Shown piece after piece: positions 44,783 to 45,615 of a stretch of 45,615 bases of DNA. Numbering within the stretch: the stretch's first letter is position 1; the number at the start of each line of letters is the position of its first letter. Where the stretch lies: the NCBI GenBank assembly GCA_021778315.1, contig JAJYCQ010000013.1, positions 1 through 45,615 on the forward strand, written 5' to 3'. The stretch is from Acidobacteriota bacterium (lineage in GTDB: Bacteria; Acidobacteriota; Terriglobia; Terriglobales; Acidobacteriaceae). The notes beneath the pieces are model-generated. The model searched no databases and was not told the DNA's origin. It worked only from the letters and a program-made list of their open reading frames with translations. Position numbers and translations under genes: made by a program.

Positions 44783-45615
44783 TTGGTTATAGAGAGTTCG
44801 CCGAGCGAAGGTATCGCGAAGCTGCATCAGGCAAGATTGAGTCATCTGCAGGCGTTGGAGGCGGAGAGCCTCTACATTCTGCGTGAGGCGGTCGCGGAGT
44901 TCGCGCGTCCGGTGATGCTGTATTCCATCGGCAAAGATTCCAGTGTGATGCTGCGGCTTGCGCAGAAGGCGTTTTATCCGGGAAAGATTCCATTTCCGCT
45001 GCTGCATATCGATACCAGCTACAAATTTCCGGAGATGATCACTTTTCGGGATACGTATACGAAGGCGATTGGCGCCGATCTGATTGTGCATCGGAATGAG
45101 GCCGCGATTGCGGATGGTGCGAGCCCGTGGAAGCTGGGTACGCAGAACTGCTGCGGGGCGCTAAAGACTCGCTCACTGTTGGATGCGCTGGAGGAAGGAG
45201 GGTTTGATGCTGCGTTCGGCGGGGCTCGTCGTGATGAGGAGAAGAGTCGCGCGAAGGAGAGGGTGTACAGCTTTCGCGACGCTGCGGGGCAGTGGGACCC
45301 GAAGAACCAGAGGCCGGAGCTTTGGAGCCTTTACAATTCGCGGCTGCGCAAGGGCGAGAGCATCCGTGTGTTTCCGCTGTCGAACTGGACGGAGTTGGAC
45401 ATCTGGCTCTACCTCTATGCTGAGCAGATTCCGATTGTGCCGTTGTACTTCGCGGAGGAACGTCTGGCGGTGATTCGAGGCGGAGCGATCACGCTGGTGC
45501 ACGAGGGCATGCGGCTGCTGCCGGGCGAGAAGCCGGAGAAGATGAAGGTGCGGATGCGGTCTCTGGGATGCGTGCCGTGCACGGGCGCGATTCGGAGTGA
45601 TGCCGAGACGCTGCC
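44783..45615 (+). CDS. cysD: Sulfate adenylyltransferase subunit 2, cut by window edge
   Basis: The frame begins at a TTG (44783) with AAGGGAG six bases upstream and is open to the window end, 277 codons, leaving about 25-30 residues missing compared with E. coli CysD (302 aa). The PP-loop reads [13 protein letters not shown] at about residues 48-60. [37 protein letters not shown] and [11 protein letters not shown] are all family hallmarks. With the GTPase subunit CysN, which is expected downstream outside the window, it makes adenylyl sulfate from sulfate and ATP in the cytoplasm. Confidence 0.93.
   Translation, partial: MVIESSPSEGIAKLHQARLSHLQALEAESLYILREAVAEFARPVMLYSIGKDSSVMLRLAQKAFYPGKIPFPLLHIDTSYKFPEMITFRDTYTKAIGADLIVHRNEAAIADGASPWKLGTQNCCGALKTRSLLDALEEGGFDAAFGGARRDEEKSRAKERVYSFRDAAGQWDPKNQRPELWSLYNSRLRKGESIRVFPLSNWTELDIWLYLYAEQIPIVPLYFAEERLAVIRGGAITLVHEGMRLLPGEKPEKMKVRMRSLGCVPCTGAIRSDAETL

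Overview
The window reads as a stretch of chromosome from an acidobacterium of the class Terriglobia (Granulicella / Edaphobacter / Terriglobus type). Four things point there. The large TonB-dependent receptor has an N-terminal carboxypeptidase-regulatory-like domain. A membrane-anchored winged-helix regulator carries a WD40/PD40 propeller. The cupin at 216-611 carries the whole metal-binding set of the hydroxynitrile lyase known from Granulicella tundricola. Intergenic regions hold degenerate hexamer/heptamer tandem repeats and GGGGCTAAAGCCCC-type palindromes. By eye the + strand is rich in G over C whichever way genes point, so it is probably the leading strand. No phage, transposon or CRISPR is visible.

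Layout. 1-611: tail of an unknown gene and the cupin. 793-2895 (minus): a three-gene unit of a 47-aa ORF, an NRAMP-related metal transporter and a 77-aa one-helix protein, with a long untranslated leader and a strong dyad over the likely promoter. 3056-12319: a mixture of a VOC protein, a secreted GH39 glycosidase, an unknown secreted protein, thioredoxin reductase, a methyltransferase, and a two-gene unit whose second product has a matrixin-like site with every zinc ligand replaced. 12437-24606: an alpha-glucan utilisation locus. A GH31 alpha-glucosidase, a FucP/GluP-type sugar:H+ symporter and the membrane-bound regulator lie on the minus strand; the TonB-dependent receptor and a GH13 cyclomaltodextrinase-like enzyme lie divergently on the plus strand. 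24718-28897: a class I phosphomannose isomerase converging on an overlapping galK-galT-galE operon preceded by tandem operator-like repeats.

29303-37308: a CzcBAC-type heavy-metal RND efflux operon (minus) divergent from a histidine kinase / NarL-type response regulator pair, with two kinds of repeat between them. 37353-42078: a compact pyrD-E-F-C-B operon covering five steps of de novo UMP synthesis (carbamoyl phosphate synthetase and a pyrK-type subunit are not in the window). 42114-42190: tRNA-Pro(CGG), minus strand. 42373-44364: an OmpA-like surface protein with a long Pro/Ala/Thr tail. 44783 to the end: a TTG-started cysD cut by the window edge.

The sugar genes fit together as uptake of oligosaccharides through the outer membrane (TonB-dependent receptor), periplasmic cleavage (GH13, GH31), import of the monosaccharide (symporter) and entry into central metabolism (Leloir enzymes and phosphomannose isomerase). 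The metal genes form two separate systems, one NRAMP-type importer and one efflux pump. All functions are assigned from sequence motifs read by eye; no database search was made.
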